Origin: Natronobacterium haloterrestre
GTDB lineage: Archaea > Halobacteriota > Halobacteria > Halobacteriales > Natrialbaceae
Length of the DNA stretch: 64,000 nucleotides
Assembly (NCBI RefSeq): GCF_900112205.1
Contig: NZ_FOKW01000005.1
Location: 62,001 to 126,000 of the forward strand
Direction of reading: 5' to 3'
Below, one piece after another: positions 16,967 to 26,001 of this stretch (position 1 is its first letter; each line of letters starts with the position of its first letter). A program made the translations under genes and the position numbers. The notes under the pieces were generated by a model. It made no database searches. It saw only the letters and a list, made by a program, of their open reading frames with translations, and was not told where the DNA came from.

Positions 16967-17161
16967 TCAGTCGCAAGTGTCGATACCAAGCAAGGCGTTG
17001 ACCGGACAGCGCTGGATGACCGCGGTCGCGAAGATATCGCTCCCGGCAACGAACGCGAGGGTTCCAGCGGTCCGGTCCCGGTTTCGGTAGCCGACGAGCA
17101 GCAGCGCTGCGCCGAGGACGAACCGGAGCGTACGGTCGAGACCGCCGACGTTTCTCTCCAT
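16967..17161 (-). CDS. YgaP-like inner-membrane domain protein (DUF2892)
   Basis: A 64-residue protein with two membrane helices (about residues 9-27 and 33-50). The start MERNVGGLDRTLRFVLGA and the end CPVNALLGIDTC match the YgaP transmembrane domain (DUF2892) pattern, including the conserved CPxNxxLGIxTC tail. In some proteins this domain is fused to rhodanese; here it stands alone. The start at 17161 is the family methionine; a longer frame to 17182 exists. Function is unknown, with sulfur or redox chemistry suggested only by the rhodanese association. Confidence 0.85.
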   Translation of the reverse strand: MERNVGGLDRTLRFVLGAALLLVGYRNRDRTAGTLAFVAGSDIFATAVIQRCPVNALLGIDTCD

Positions 17162-17266
17162 GTACGAGCGAACGACCGGCACGCACGTAGTACTGATCCC
17201 TGACGGGATCGACGCCGCCTCGAGTAGGCGGATCCCGACGGGGATCGTCGAGTCGGTCGTCGGAGT

Positions 17267-19429
17267 CTACTCTTCCCCGCCGTCGTCCTCTTGCGCGCTC
17301 GAGAGGCCCGCGTTCCGGTCGCGCTCGAGCGCCGGCGGCGCCTCGGTGTAGTCGGAGTAGCCGTCGAACCAGCGGACGATCCGCTCGAGTCGGTCGACGA
17401 CGTGCCCGGGTTCGCCCGAGCGGGAGAGCTCGTGGCCCTCGCGCGGGTAGCGGACGAGCCGGGTGTCGACGCCGTGTTTCTGCAGGCCGATGTAGAACAG
17501 TTCGGCGGTGTTGGCCGGCGTCCGGTAGTCCCGGTCGGAGTGGAGCACGAGCGTCGGGGTGTCGACCTCGTCGACGTGGGCGACGGGCGACTGCTCCCAG
17601 AGGAACTCGGGTTCCTCCCAGGGGGTAGTGTCGAAGTCCCCCTCGACGAGTTTGAACGCGTCCGTCGAGCCGTAGAAACTCGTGAGGTCGTAGACGCCCC
17701 GCTGGGAGACGGCGGCCTCGAACCGATCCGTGTGCGCGACCGTCCAGGCGGTCATGAACCCGCCGAAGCTGCCGCCCGTGACGTACTGCTCGTCCTCGTC
17801 GACGTAGTCCCGTTCGCAAACCGCCTCGACGCCTGCCAGAACGTCCGTGAGGGTGACCTCGCCCCAGTCACGTTCGATGGCCGTCGCGTGGTCCTCGCCG
17901 TAACCCGTCGAGCCCCGCGGGTTACACCAGAAGACGACGTACCCCTCGGCCGCGAGCGTCTGGAACTCGTGCCACATCGTCCCCGCGGTCGTCCACTGGG
18001 CGTGGGGGCCGCCGTGGATCTCGACGACCAGCGGGTACTCCTCGTCGGTCGCGTCGGCGTCGAACTCCGGCGGCGTCAGGACCCAGCCCTGGATCTCGGT
18101 TCCGTCGCTCTCGAACCGGATCTCCTCGGGCTGGCGGACGGCCCGATCCGAGAGGTAGTCGTCGTTGACCCGGGTCAACCGGGTGACCTCGTTGCCGCCG
18201 CGGGTCGAGAGGAAGACGTCGCCGGGGTGGTCCCACTCGCTCTGGACGTAGGCGATCGCGTTCTCGCCGACGGAGAAGTCCTCGATCGTGACGCCCTCGC
18301 CGTAGATCCGCGCGGGGTCGTCGCTCCCGTCGATCGGGACCGTCCAGAGGACCCGCGAGCCCTCGTCGGGCGTGGTGAAGTACAGCGACTCGCCCGCGGG
18401 ATCGAGGCGGAACGCACAGTTGTGGCCGACGGTTCGATCCAGCGGCTCCGTCGGCGTGACCTCCGTTCCGTCCTCGCGGTCGTGGACCGTGATCTCGGTC
18501 TGGCGCATCGATGCGTTCTCCTCCGGCGTGTACGGGAACGCGACCCGGCCGTCGGCCGTCGCCTCGAGCGAGTCGACCCACCCCGTGGTCTCCGTGAACG
18601 CCGTCGCCTCGCCGCTCTCGAGGTCGTGCTCGTACAGTTCGTACGTGAGCGAGTCGTCCGGGTGCTCGTCCTCTTCCGCGGTTTTCGAGGCGTAGTAGAC
18701 CGTCCCGTCGTCGCCCCACGTGGGCGCGATGTAATCCTCGTCGCCGTCGGTTAGCCGGGTGATGGGATGGTCGTCGGGGTCGACGGGGTCGCTCTCGTCG
18801 TTTTCGTCGTTCGCATCGTTCTCGTCGTTTTCCTCGTCCAGATCGCCGACCTCGCCGTGTAATACCTCGTCGTCGGCCTCAAGGGCAGCCTCCACGTCGA
18901 GGACGTAGACGTGGCTTCGGCGGCCGTCGAAGTACTCCGTCGCGGCGCGGTAGACCATCCGGTCGACGACCCGCGGATCGGGCTCTTCGGGATCGAAGTC
19001 GGGGTCGACGGCGTAGTCGCGGCGCGTCTCGCGGTCCTCGGCGGCTACCTGCTGGGTGAAGAGCAGCCGGGAGCCGTCCGGACTCCACTCGAGGTCGGCG
19101 ATCCCGCCGACGACGCCGGTGACGCGGCGGGCCTCCCCGCCGGTCGTGGGGAGAATCCACAGCTGCTGGCGGTCGCTCTCGCCGCGCGTGCTGGCGAACG
19201 CGAGTCGGTCGCCGTCGGGGCTCCAGCGGGGCTGACCGTCGACGCCTTCGCTGACGGTGAACTGCGTCGGCTCGTCGCCGCCGACGGGGACCACGTGGAT
19301 CGTCGCGCCGTAGGATTCCTCGTCGTCCGGTTCGCGGCGCACGAAGGCGACCCGCTCGTCGTCCGGCGAGACCCGCGGTTCCTCGGCATGAACGATGTCG
19401 TGATAATCGCTAGCATCGATCCTGTCCAT
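17267..19429 (-). CDS. S9-family serine peptidase (acylaminoacyl-/dipeptidyl-peptidase type)
   Basis: A 720-residue prolyl-oligopeptidase-family enzyme. The N-terminal 440 residues form a beta-propeller with TolB-like repeats (SPDDERVAFV, SPDGDRLAFAS, SPDGSRLLF). The C-terminal alpha/beta-hydrolase domain has the catalytic triad: S554 in GGSFGGFM, D634 in HSDRDYRTP and H666 in REGHELSRSG. It should cleave short oligopeptides in the cytoplasm, as no signal peptide is seen. A very acidic stretch with (EN/D)n repeats at about residues 205-225 is an insertion between blades. A TATA-like box at 19453-19460 sets the start. Confidence 0.94.
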   Translation of the reverse strand: MDRIDASDYHDIVHAEEPRVSPDDERVAFVRREPDDEESYGATIHVVPVGGDEPTQFTVSEGVDGQPRWSPDGDRLAFASTRGESDRQQLWILPTTGGEARRVTGVVGGIADLEWSPDGSRLLFTQQVAAEDRETRRDYAVDPDFDPEEPDPRVVDRMVYRAATEYFDGRRSHVYVLDVEAALEADDEVLHGEVGDLDEENDENDANDENDESDPVDPDDHPITRLTDGDEDYIAPTWGDDGTVYYASKTAEEDEHPDDSLTYELYEHDLESGEATAFTETTGWVDSLEATADGRVAFPYTPEENASMRQTEITVHDREDGTEVTPTEPLDRTVGHNCAFRLDPAGESLYFTTPDEGSRVLWTVPIDGSDDPARIYGEGVTIEDFSVGENAIAYVQSEWDHPGDVFLSTRGGNEVTRLTRVNDDYLSDRAVRQPEEIRFESDGTEIQGWVLTPPEFDADATDEEYPLVVEIHGGPHAQWTTAGTMWHEFQTLAAEGYVVFWCNPRGSTGYGEDHATAIERDWGEVTLTDVLAGVEAVCERDYVDEDEQYVTGGSFGGFMTAWTVAHTDRFEAAVSQRGVYDLTSFYGSTDAFKLVEGDFDTTPWEEPEFLWEQSPVAHVDEVDTPTLVLHSDRDYRTPANTAELFYIGLQKHGVDTRLVRYPREGHELSRSGEPGHVVDRLERIVRWFDGYSDYTEAPPALERDRNAGLSSAQEDDGGEE

Positions 19430-19452
19430 AGCGGAGAACGACGGCGGGGCCG

Positions 19453-19460
19453 ACTATAGG
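19453..19460 (-). promoter_or_regulatory. TATA-like box for the S9 peptidase gene
   Basis: On the minus strand CCTATAGT lies 24-31 bases upstream of the ATG at 19429, the leaderless spacing. Confidence 0.5.
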
Positions 19461-19585
19461 TTTCGGTCCCCCCAACGGCGTTCCGGAACTGCTGTAAAAA
19501 TAGTTACCACAATTCGAACAAGTCTTTCGGAGACTACCTGCTAATATATCACCAGTATATGGTTTCGAACGGTGTCGAATCGAAG

Positions 19586-19595
19586 CTATTAATAC
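19586..19595 (+). promoter_or_regulatory. TATA-like box for the TRAP binding-protein gene
   Basis: CTATTAATAC lies 25-34 bases before the ATG at 19620. The whole spacer 19480-19619 is unusually AT-rich for this genome and contains two TTCGAAC copies (19513 and 19564 regions) that could be operator half-sites. Confidence 0.5.
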
Positions 19596-19619
19596 CTTAT
19601 TGTCTAATAGTATAGAGAT

Positions 19620-20651
19620 ATGGTGAAACACATTAACAGGCGTAAATTCGTCGCAGCGACCGGGATTGCCGGACTGACCGGACTGGCCGGCTGTATCGGC
19701 GAAGACGCGGTCGAGGACGAAGAAGACCCCGACGGGGACGACGGAGACGACGGCGCCGACGGAGACGACGGAGACGACGGCGCCGACGGAGAAGGACAGG
19801 TGCTCTCCTGGCACGCCGGCGGTACCGGCGGGACGTACTACCCGCTTTCGGGCGACTTCAAGAGCATCGTCGACGCCGAGACGCCCCACGAACTGCAGGT
19901 CCAGTCGACCGGCGCGAGCGTCGAGAACGTCGGCAGTCTCGCCCGCGAAGAGGCCGAGTTCGCGCTGATCCAGAACGACATCGGCTACTTCGCGTTCAAC
20001 GGCACCGGCCTCGACCAGTTCGAGGGCGAGCCCGTCGAGAACCTCCGCGGCGTCGCGACGCTGTACCCCGAGACGATCCACGTCCTCACGCAGGGCGACT
20101 CCGGCATCGAGACCATCGAGGACCTCGAGGGCACGACGGTCAACACCGGCGACCTGGGGAGCGGGACCCAGGTCAACGCCCTGCAGATCCTCGAGAGCGC
20201 GGGCATCGAAGAGGGTGATTTCAACGAGCAGAACGGCGACTTCGACACCGCCGCGGACCAGATCCGCGACGGCGACGTCGACGCCGCGTTCGTCGTCGGC
20301 GGGTGGCCCGTCGGCTCCGTCGAGGAACTCGCGACGACCGAGGACATCTCGATCGTCGAGATCTCGGGCGACGTCCGCGAGGCCGTCATGGGCGACGCCG
20401 AGTGGTTCGCCGAGGACACGATTCCCGGCGGCACGTACGACGGCATCGACGACGACATCGAGACGGTGTCGGTCCAGGCGATGATCGCCACCCACGAAGG
20501 GGTCGACGAAGGCGTCGTCGAAGAAGTGACGACGGCGATCTTCGAGAACACCGACCAGATCACCCAGAAAGAGGAGTTCATCGACGCCGACTCCGCACAG
20601 GACGGCATGCCGATCGATCTCCACTCCGGCGCCGAAGCGTACTTCGGGTAA
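19620..20651 (+). CDS. TAXI-family TRAP transporter substrate-binding lipoprotein
   Basis: The extracytoplasmic receptor of a tripartite ATP-independent transporter. The N-terminus is a Tat signal (NRRKFVAATG) ending in a lipobox with C25 (GLAGC), so it is exported folded and lipid-anchored. An acidic Gly-Asp linker (residues about 30-60) carries a 27-base tandem duplication. The mature domain (about 62-343) matches the TAXI family (GGTGGTYYPLSGDF, VQSTGASVENVG). The ligand is unknown; family members bind glutamate, other dicarboxylates or amino acids. The DUF1850 and fused permease genes follow on the same strand. Confidence 0.93.
   Translation: MVKHINRRKFVAATGIAGLTGLAGCIGEDAVEDEEDPDGDDGDDGADGDDGDDGADGEGQVLSWHAGGTGGTYYPLSGDFKSIVDAETPHELQVQSTGASVENVGSLAREEAEFALIQNDIGYFAFNGTGLDQFEGEPVENLRGVATLYPETIHVLTQGDSGIETIEDLEGTTVNTGDLGSGTQVNALQILESAGIEEGDFNEQNGDFDTAADQIRDGDVDAAFVVGGWPVGSVEELATTEDISIVEISGDVREAVMGDAEWFAEDTIPGGTYDGIDDDIETVSVQAMIATHEGVDEGVVEEVTTAIFENTDQITQKEEFIDADSAQDGMPIDLHSGAEAYFG
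19743..19796. repeat. 27-base tandem duplication in the lipoprotein linker
   Basis: GGAGACGACGGCGCCGAC at 19743-19760 recurs at 19770-19787, with a GGAGACGAC half-unit between them. It encodes GDDGADGDDGDDGADG just after the lipobox cysteine and preserves the frame. Confidence 0.9.
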
Positions 20652-20786
20652 CGATCGGTTCCGGACCGCGACCCGACTCCACTCGTTTCGGACCGAGCAC
20701 CGAACGACCGGGCCGGCGACGCGAGCAGTCGAGCGCTCGATCGTGCCGGCACAGTTTCGATTTCACGCTCACGCCCGATCTCGACC

Positions 20787-21491
20787 GTGACTCGAGCGAT
20801 TCACCGACGAACTGCAGTCGTTTTCCTTGCGTTACTGGGAGCGACGGCTCTCCTCGCCGGCGTCGTCGTCGGCGTCGGGACGGCACTGACCGCCGACGCG
20901 ACCCTCGTGGTCGAACACGCCGACGGCGGCGACCGCGTCCTCGAGGTTCCAGTCGACGAAGGGACCGAGGTGACGATTTCGTACATGCATAGCGTGGAGA
21001 AGACGCCGGTCGAGGATATCTACGTCGTCGAGGACGGCGCGCTCCGGATGGACCGGATGGTATTCGTCTCCCACGGGGCGGGGCTCCCGTCGGACGCCGA
21101 CATCGAGGAAACCGACGACGGGTTCGTCGTCTATCCGGACGGCACCTACGAACGGCTCAACGTCGTGCCGGGGGAGATCGCCGGCCACGAACTGATCGTC
21201 GGAGACGAACGCTACGACCTGGTCGAACGGACCGACGGGCCGGTCGTACTCTCCGTTGCCGACCGGTCGCTCGCCGACGCGGTCCCGGTCCCGGTCCCGT
21301 GGTCCGGCAGTTCCGCGAACGTTCCGGGGGAGGCGACCGTCGCGACGGACACCGGCAGCGACGGCGGCGTTCTCGAAACTGCCGGCGCTCGGGCCACGAT
21401 ATCACTCGCGGAACCGCTGTCGATACTCGCACCTACTCTCGATCCAGCCTCGCAGTCGAACCCTGATCCACTACACTATATCGTACCATGA
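20787..21491 (+). CDS. DUF1850 protein of the TAXI-TRAP operon
   Basis: A 234-residue protein with one N-terminal membrane helix (about residues 10-33) and a periplasm-facing domain with the DUF1850 signature SYMHSVEKTPVEDIYVV. DUF1850 genes sit between TAXI binding proteins and fused permeases in many prokaryotes, so a transporter-accessory role is inferred from that association. The start is the GTG at 20787, directly before a Tat-free signal anchor. Its stop overlaps the permease start as ATGA (21488-21491), indicating translational coupling. The last 40 residues are Ser/Thr/Pro-rich and not conserved in appearance. Confidence 0.88.
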   Translation: MTRAIHRRTAVVFLALLGATALLAGVVVGVGTALTADATLVVEHADGGDRVLEVPVDEGTEVTISYMHSVEKTPVEDIYVVEDGALRMDRMVFVSHGAGLPSDADIEETDDGFVVYPDGTYERLNVVPGEIAGHELIVGDERYDLVERTDGPVVLSVADRSLADAVPVPVPWSGSSANVPGEATVATDTGSDGGVLETAGARATISLAEPLSILAPTLDPASQSNPDPLHYIVP

Positions 21492-24217
21492 GCACGGATA
21501 CTCGCGATACGGACTCGCTCTCGGACGACGGACTCCCCGAGGAAGAAACCGAGGACGTTCTCCAGGAAGTCGAACGTAACCGCACCCATCGAGGGCTGAC
21601 GGCGATCTTCGTCGCCCTGGTCGGTGTTACCTTCTCGGCGTTCCAGATGTGGATCGCCGCACGCGGCTACCAGTTCGAATTTACCCTCCCGGTCGCCGGC
21701 GAGGTCAGTCTCGTCTCGTTACAGCCGCTGCAAGTCTTTACGATCCACGTCACGTTCGCGCTGGTGCTCGCCTTTCTGCTGTACCCGCCGACCCGGGGCG
21801 ACGGCCCCCTTTCCCGCCGGCTCGGCGCGATCGAACCCGCCGCTCGAGACCTGTTCGGGGCCGACAGCCCGGTCACGCGAGCGACCGAGCGACTCGGCGA
21901 CGTCGTGCGCTGGCTCGCGGTCGACCCGTCGCTGAACCGGATCACGCCGCTGGACGTCCTCCTGCTGGTGCTGTCCCTGCTCCCGGCGGTGTACGTCGTG
22001 GGCAACTTCGACCAGATCCGGAACGCCGCCGTCTTCGGCATCCACTCGACGCCGCCGGTCCAGGAGGTCTACCCGTGGCTGCCGGGACTCGAGACGCTCG
22101 TCACGGGGCTTGCGGCCGTCGGGAGTCCGTTCCACGAGACCTCCTACGCGTTCGTGGTCGGCGTGCTCGGCATCCTGCTGGTCCTCGAGGCGACCCGCCG
22201 TGCGCTGGGCGGCCTGCTGATGGGCCTCGTCGCCGGGTTCATCGTCTACGCCCGCTGGGGGTACCTGGTCCCGCGGGACTCCGCTCTCGGCGTTCTCTCG
22301 ATCCAGCCCGAATCCTGGGGGAACATCGTCTACAACCTCTGGTTCACCACCGAAGCCGGCGTGATGAGTACTCCCGTCTCCGTCAGCGTCCGCTTCATCT
22401 ACATCTTCATCCTCTTCGGGGCCTTCCTCGAGATGAGCGGCGCGGGCAAGTGGTTCATCGACCTCGCGTACTCGCTGACCGGGACCAAGAAAGGCGGCCC
22501 CGCGAAGGCCAGCGTCGTCTCGAGCGGCTTCATGGGGATGCTCTCGGGGTCGTCGATCGCCAACACCGTCACCACGGGCGCGTTCACGATCCCGCTGATG
22601 AAGCGGTCGGGCTACACCCCCGAATTCGCCGGGGCCGTCGAATCCTCCGCCTCCTCGGGTGGACAGATCCTCCCGCCGGTGATGGGTGCGGCGGCGTTCC
22701 TCATCATGGAACTCACCGGAACGCCCTTCGCTGAAGTGATCATCGCCGCGACCCTGCCGGCGATCGCCTTCTTCTTCGGGATGTGGGTTATGGTCCACTT
22801 CGAGGCGGCCCGTGGCGGGATCGGCGGCCTCTCACGGGAGGAACTCCCCGACGCCCTCGAGAGCCTCCGAACGGGCTGGTTCTACCTCGTACCGATCGTT
22901 CTCCTGCTGTACTTCCTGGTGATCGCTCGGTTCTCGGTCAACCGGGCCGGCTGGTACACGATCGTCTCGATCGTCGCGCTCATTGCGGTCGTCGCCGCCT
23001 ACAACGAGCGCACGCGAGCCCCACTCGTGGGAACGATTACCGTCCTCTCGCTCTTCCAGGCCGCCGCGTACCTCACGACCGGGGCCGGCGTCGTCGACGC
23101 CGTGCGGGCGGCCGTCGGCGCAAGCAGCGTCGCTGCCGAACCGTACTCGATCGGCGAGGCCGCCGTGGCGACGGCCTCCGACCTCGGAACCATCATCATC
23201 CTCGTCAGCCTCGCGTTCCTGCTCGCCACCCGGAGTTCGAACTCGCCGCTGCTCGAGCTCGACGACGACGTCGACGAGGCGGCTCGAGCGGGGGCGTCGG
23301 CCGTCGACCGGCCGTCGCTGTCGAGTCACACCGCGTACCGCTTTGGCACCTTCATCCTGAAGTCGATGGACTCGGGCGCACGGACCGCGACGACCGTCGT
23401 CGTCGCCGTCGCCGCGGCAGGGATCGTGCCGGGAGTCATCAGCGTCACTGGGCTCGGGCCGAACCTCGCCGCGCTCATCGGCGCGATCAGCGGCGGATCG
23501 ATGCTCGCCTTGCTCACGCTGACCGGGATCGCGGCGATCCTCTTCGGAATGGGGATGCCGACGACCGCGATGTACATCATCCTGGTCGCGATGCTCGAGA
23601 CGCCGCTGGTCGACGCCGGCATCGGCGTCCTCGCGGCACACCTGTTCGTCCTCTACTTCGGCCTGATGGCGGACGTCACCCCGCCGGTCGCTGTCGCCGC
23701 CTTCGCCGCAGCCGGCGTCGCGAAGGCCGAGGAGCTCAAGACGGCGACGACCGCGTTCCTGCTCTCGCTGAACAAGATCCTCGTCCCGTTCGCGTTCGTC
23801 TTCTCGCCGGGCATCCTGCTCGTTCGCGACGGCGAGGTCATCGGCTGGAGCGACGTCGCCGACGTCGGGTTCTTCACCAGCGAGGTTCTGGTCCCGGTCG
23901 TCGGGATGTTCCTCGGCGTCTACGCGCTCGGCGTGACGATCATCGGCTACCAGTACGCCGACGTCGACTCCCTCGAGCGCGGGCTCTACTCGCTTTCCTC
24001 GATCCTGCTGATGGTGCCGGAGATACCCCTACTGATCGTCGAAGGGCTGCTCGGCTTGCTTGGCATCCCCTCGGCGCTGACGATCTTCACGATCACGGCC
24101 TCGCTTCGGGGGGTCGGGCTGGCTATGCTGGTCGGACTCACCTACCGGAACCGGTCCCGCGAGAGCCCCACGAGCGCCGACGCGGACGTGTCGACGCCGG
24201 CAGCCGGCGACGTCTGA
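21488..24217 (+). CDS. TRAP transporter fused permease (DctQM-type, TAXI system)
   Basis: A 909-residue polytopic permease. The N-terminal third contains the small-subunit (4TM) equivalent and the remainder the large DctM-type subunit. Signatures include GSSIANTVTTGAFTIPLMK, SSASSGGQILPPVMGAAAF and GMGMPTTAMYIILVAML, all typical of TAXI fused permeases. It imports the ligand delivered by the binding lipoprotein, driven by an ion gradient (usually Na+ in halophiles, inferred). The start overlaps the DUF1850 stop. The last 20 residues are an acidic cytoplasmic tail. Confidence 0.95.
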   Translation: MSTDTRDTDSLSDDGLPEEETEDVLQEVERNRTHRGLTAIFVALVGVTFSAFQMWIAARGYQFEFTLPVAGEVSLVSLQPLQVFTIHVTFALVLAFLLYPPTRGDGPLSRRLGAIEPAARDLFGADSPVTRATERLGDVVRWLAVDPSLNRITPLDVLLLVLSLLPAVYVVGNFDQIRNAAVFGIHSTPPVQEVYPWLPGLETLVTGLAAVGSPFHETSYAFVVGVLGILLVLEATRRALGGLLMGLVAGFIVYARWGYLVPRDSALGVLSIQPESWGNIVYNLWFTTEAGVMSTPVSVSVRFIYIFILFGAFLEMSGAGKWFIDLAYSLTGTKKGGPAKASVVSSGFMGMLSGSSIANTVTTGAFTIPLMKRSGYTPEFAGAVESSASSGGQILPPVMGAAAFLIMELTGTPFAEVIIAATLPAIAFFFGMWVMVHFEAARGGIGGLSREELPDALESLRTGWFYLVPIVLLLYFLVIARFSVNRAGWYTIVSIVALIAVVAAYNERTRAPLVGTITVLSLFQAAAYLTTGAGVVDAVRAAVGASSVAAEPYSIGEAAVATASDLGTIIILVSLAFLLATRSSNSPLLELDDDVDEAARAGASAVDRPSLSSHTAYRFGTFILKSMDSGARTATTVVVAVAAAGIVPGVISVTGLGPNLAALIGAISGGSMLALLTLTGIAAILFGMGMPTTAMYIILVAMLETPLVDAGIGVLAAHLFVLYFGLMADVTPPVAVAAFAAAGVAKAEELKTATTAFLLSLNKILVPFAFVFSPGILLVRDGEVIGWSDVADVGFFTSEVLVPVVGMFLGVYALGVTIIGYQYADVDSLERGLYSLSSILLMVPEIPLLIVEGLLGLLGIPSALTIFTITASLRGVGLAMLVGLTYRNRSRESPTSADADVSTPAAGDV

Positions 24218-24286
24218 GCGCATACCGCCGGCCCGACCGGCCCGACGTGACAAGCTATTTCCACGTCGCCCCCGAACTCGCCGTTG

Positions 24287-25135
24287 ATGTCCGCGGCCTC
24301 CCCGTCCGATGCGGGCGACGACCCAGCCCGTGACGGAGTCGTCGCCCGACTCGCCGCCGTCTACGCCGGCGTGGTCCTCTCGAGTACCGCCGCCACGATC
24401 GCGACGGCAGCCGACGGATCGAACGCGTTTCGCGTCCTCGCGCTCGCTGTGGTCGCGCTCGGCGTCGGCACCGTCTCGGGACTTTTTCTCTCGCGGCGCG
24501 TGTCGCCGCTCTCGAAGCGACTGGGGCGTAGTCGTCGCCGTCGAATCGGGGCCTTCCTGCCGGCGGTCCCGTTCGCAGCCGTCGGCCTCGCCGCAGGTCT
24601 CGGTCGTCTTCCCGAGGTCACCGGCGTCGTCGCCCTCCTCTCGGGGGTCGCGATCACCGTCGTCACCCTCGTCCTGACCGCGGCCGCGACGACGCGATAC
24701 GTCGACACCGTCGTCGGCGAGCCCCACGCGACCTGTCGGTGGACGCCGCCGCGTCGACCGGTGCTCGACGCCGTGCTCCTCGTTCTCTGGGTGCTATTGG
24801 CCGGAATCAACGCGCTCGGCGGGGACGGCCTCTGGGCGGTCGTCTGGGCTGGTCTCGGAGTCCTCTGGGTCGTCAGCGGTCTCGTCGAGGGCCGGCTCCG
24901 CTCGCCCGGGACTGGCGTCGAGCCCGAACTCCGCGTCCACGACGTCGGGCTGGTCGAGCGACGGCCGTACACGGCAACCCTCGTCCGCTGGGACGACGTC
25001 GATCACGCCCGTCTGCGCGAGGGGGAACTCGTCCTCGAGCGCGGGCTCTTCGACGTTCGGTTCGACCGCGACGACCTCGAGGATCCCGACGCGGTCCTCG
25101 CCGCGAGCGAGCGGTTCGTGGACCGGATCGGGTAA
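24287..25135 (+). CDS. Uncharacterised membrane protein with a C-terminal PH-like domain
   Basis: A 282-residue protein I do not recognise. About six membrane segments lie between residues 20 and 205, interrupted by a basic loop (SKRLGRSRRRR). The last 75 residues form a soluble domain (LRVHDVGLVERRPYTATLVRWDDV) resembling the bacterial-PH style seen in the protein at 12400. The ATG at 24287 is preferred over the TTG one codon earlier. It follows the permease by 69 bases on the same strand but may have its own promoter. Confidence 0.75.
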   Translation: MSAASPSDAGDDPARDGVVARLAAVYAGVVLSSTAATIATAADGSNAFRVLALAVVALGVGTVSGLFLSRRVSPLSKRLGRSRRRRIGAFLPAVPFAAVGLAAGLGRLPEVTGVVALLSGVAITVVTLVLTAAATTRYVDTVVGEPHATCRWTPPRRPVLDAVLLVLWVLLAGINALGGDGLWAVVWAGLGVLWVVSGLVEGRLRSPGTGVEPELRVHDVGLVERRPYTATLVRWDDVDHARLREGELVLERGLFDVRFDRDDLEDPDAVLAASERFVDRIG

Positions 25136-25153
25136 CTGCGAGAGCGGGCCCAT

Positions 25154-25198
25154 CGTCTCCCGTCTCTCGTCTCCCGTCTCCCGTCTCCCGTCTCTCGG
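25154..25198. repeat. GTCTCCC/GTCTCTC heptamer tandem repeat
   Basis: About six 7-base units made of GTCTCCC and GTCTCTC fill most of the convergent spacer between the membrane-protein gene and the IMPACT gene. The period is not a multiple of three and no gene crosses it. Confidence 0.9.
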
Positions 25199-25209
25199 GC
25201 CGTCTATCC

Positions 25210-25842
25210 CTAGGCGAGGTCCACGCGCCCGCTGGTCGCGCTGCGCAGCCGATCCCGAAGTGCCTCCGCCTCGGCGATCGGCACCCGCACGTGGAAGGTG
25301 ACGTCCGCCTCGTAGTCGGCCTCGAACTCGTAGCCCTCGCTCTCGAGGACCCCCCGGACGGTGCCGGAATCGTCGTACTCGACCGTGACGGTGACCGTCT
25401 CGTGCGGTCGCTCCTCGACGACGCCGGCCGCATCGACCGCGTCTTTCACCGCCTTCGAGTAGGCCCGGACGAGTCCCCCGACCCCGAGGTTCGTCCCGCC
25501 GTAGTAGCGCGTCACGACGACCGCGCAGTTCTCGAGGTCGCGCTGTGCGAGGACGTTCAGTGCCGGCTTGCCCGCCGAGCCGGAGGGTTCGCCGTCGTCG
25601 CTCGAGTACTCCCGCAGGAGTTCGCCCGCGGGGTCGGCCCGGACGCGGTAGGCGGGAACGTTGTGCGTGGCGTCGTCGTACTCCGCCCGAACGGCGTCGA
25701 CGAACGACTCGGCGGCCTCGACGGAGTCGACGGGGCGGACGTGGCCGAGGAACTCGGAGCCCTGGACGACGAACTCGGCGGTCGCGGGGTCGGCGACGGT
25801 CCGGTACGCGTCGCCGTCGCCGTCGGCGTCGCCATCGGTCAC
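25210..25842 (-). CDS. IMPACT/YigZ family protein
   Basis: A 210-residue protein of the UPF0029 family. The N-terminal IMPACT domain contains EFLGHVRPVDSVEAAESF, the SSDDGEPSGSAGKP motif and VVVTRYYGGTNLGVGGLVRAYS, all conserved in YigZ. A ferredoxin-like C-terminal domain (DUF1949) follows. Eukaryotic IMPACT regulates translation through GCN1; the prokaryotic role is not settled. The start is a GTG at 25842; the ATG at 25835 is out of frame. The first 12 residues are an acidic GDADGDGDA run. Confidence 0.92.
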   Translation of the reverse strand: MTDGDADGDGDAYRTVADPATAEFVVQGSEFLGHVRPVDSVEAAESFVDAVRAEYDDATHNVPAYRVRADPAGELLREYSSDDGEPSGSAGKPALNVLAQRDLENCAVVVTRYYGGTNLGVGGLVRAYSKAVKDAVDAAGVVEERPHETVTVTVEYDDSGTVRGVLESEGYEFEADYEADVTFHVRVPIAEAEALRDRLRSATSGRVDLA

Positions 25843-25985
25843 GGCCGCTCACCTGCCGACACGGACCGCGATCCGGCCTCGAGTCCGGGAACGAACATAT
25901 CGGTAGTTGACCGGAACGGGAAAAGAGCCCGTCGGTCGCCCGGCGGTGTGGAACCACCCCATACGCTATTGCCGCTCGCGCCAGT

Positions 25986-26001
25986 ATATTCGAACGAATA
26001 T
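25986..26001. promoter_or_regulatory. Inverted repeat overlapping the start codon of DUF7522 copy 2
   Basis: ATATTCG and CGAATAT are separated by AA and the second arm includes the A and T of the ATG at 26000. A perfect 7-base inverted repeat at a start codon could be an operator or a small RNA hairpin. It is AT-rich against a GC-rich background. Confidence 0.45.
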
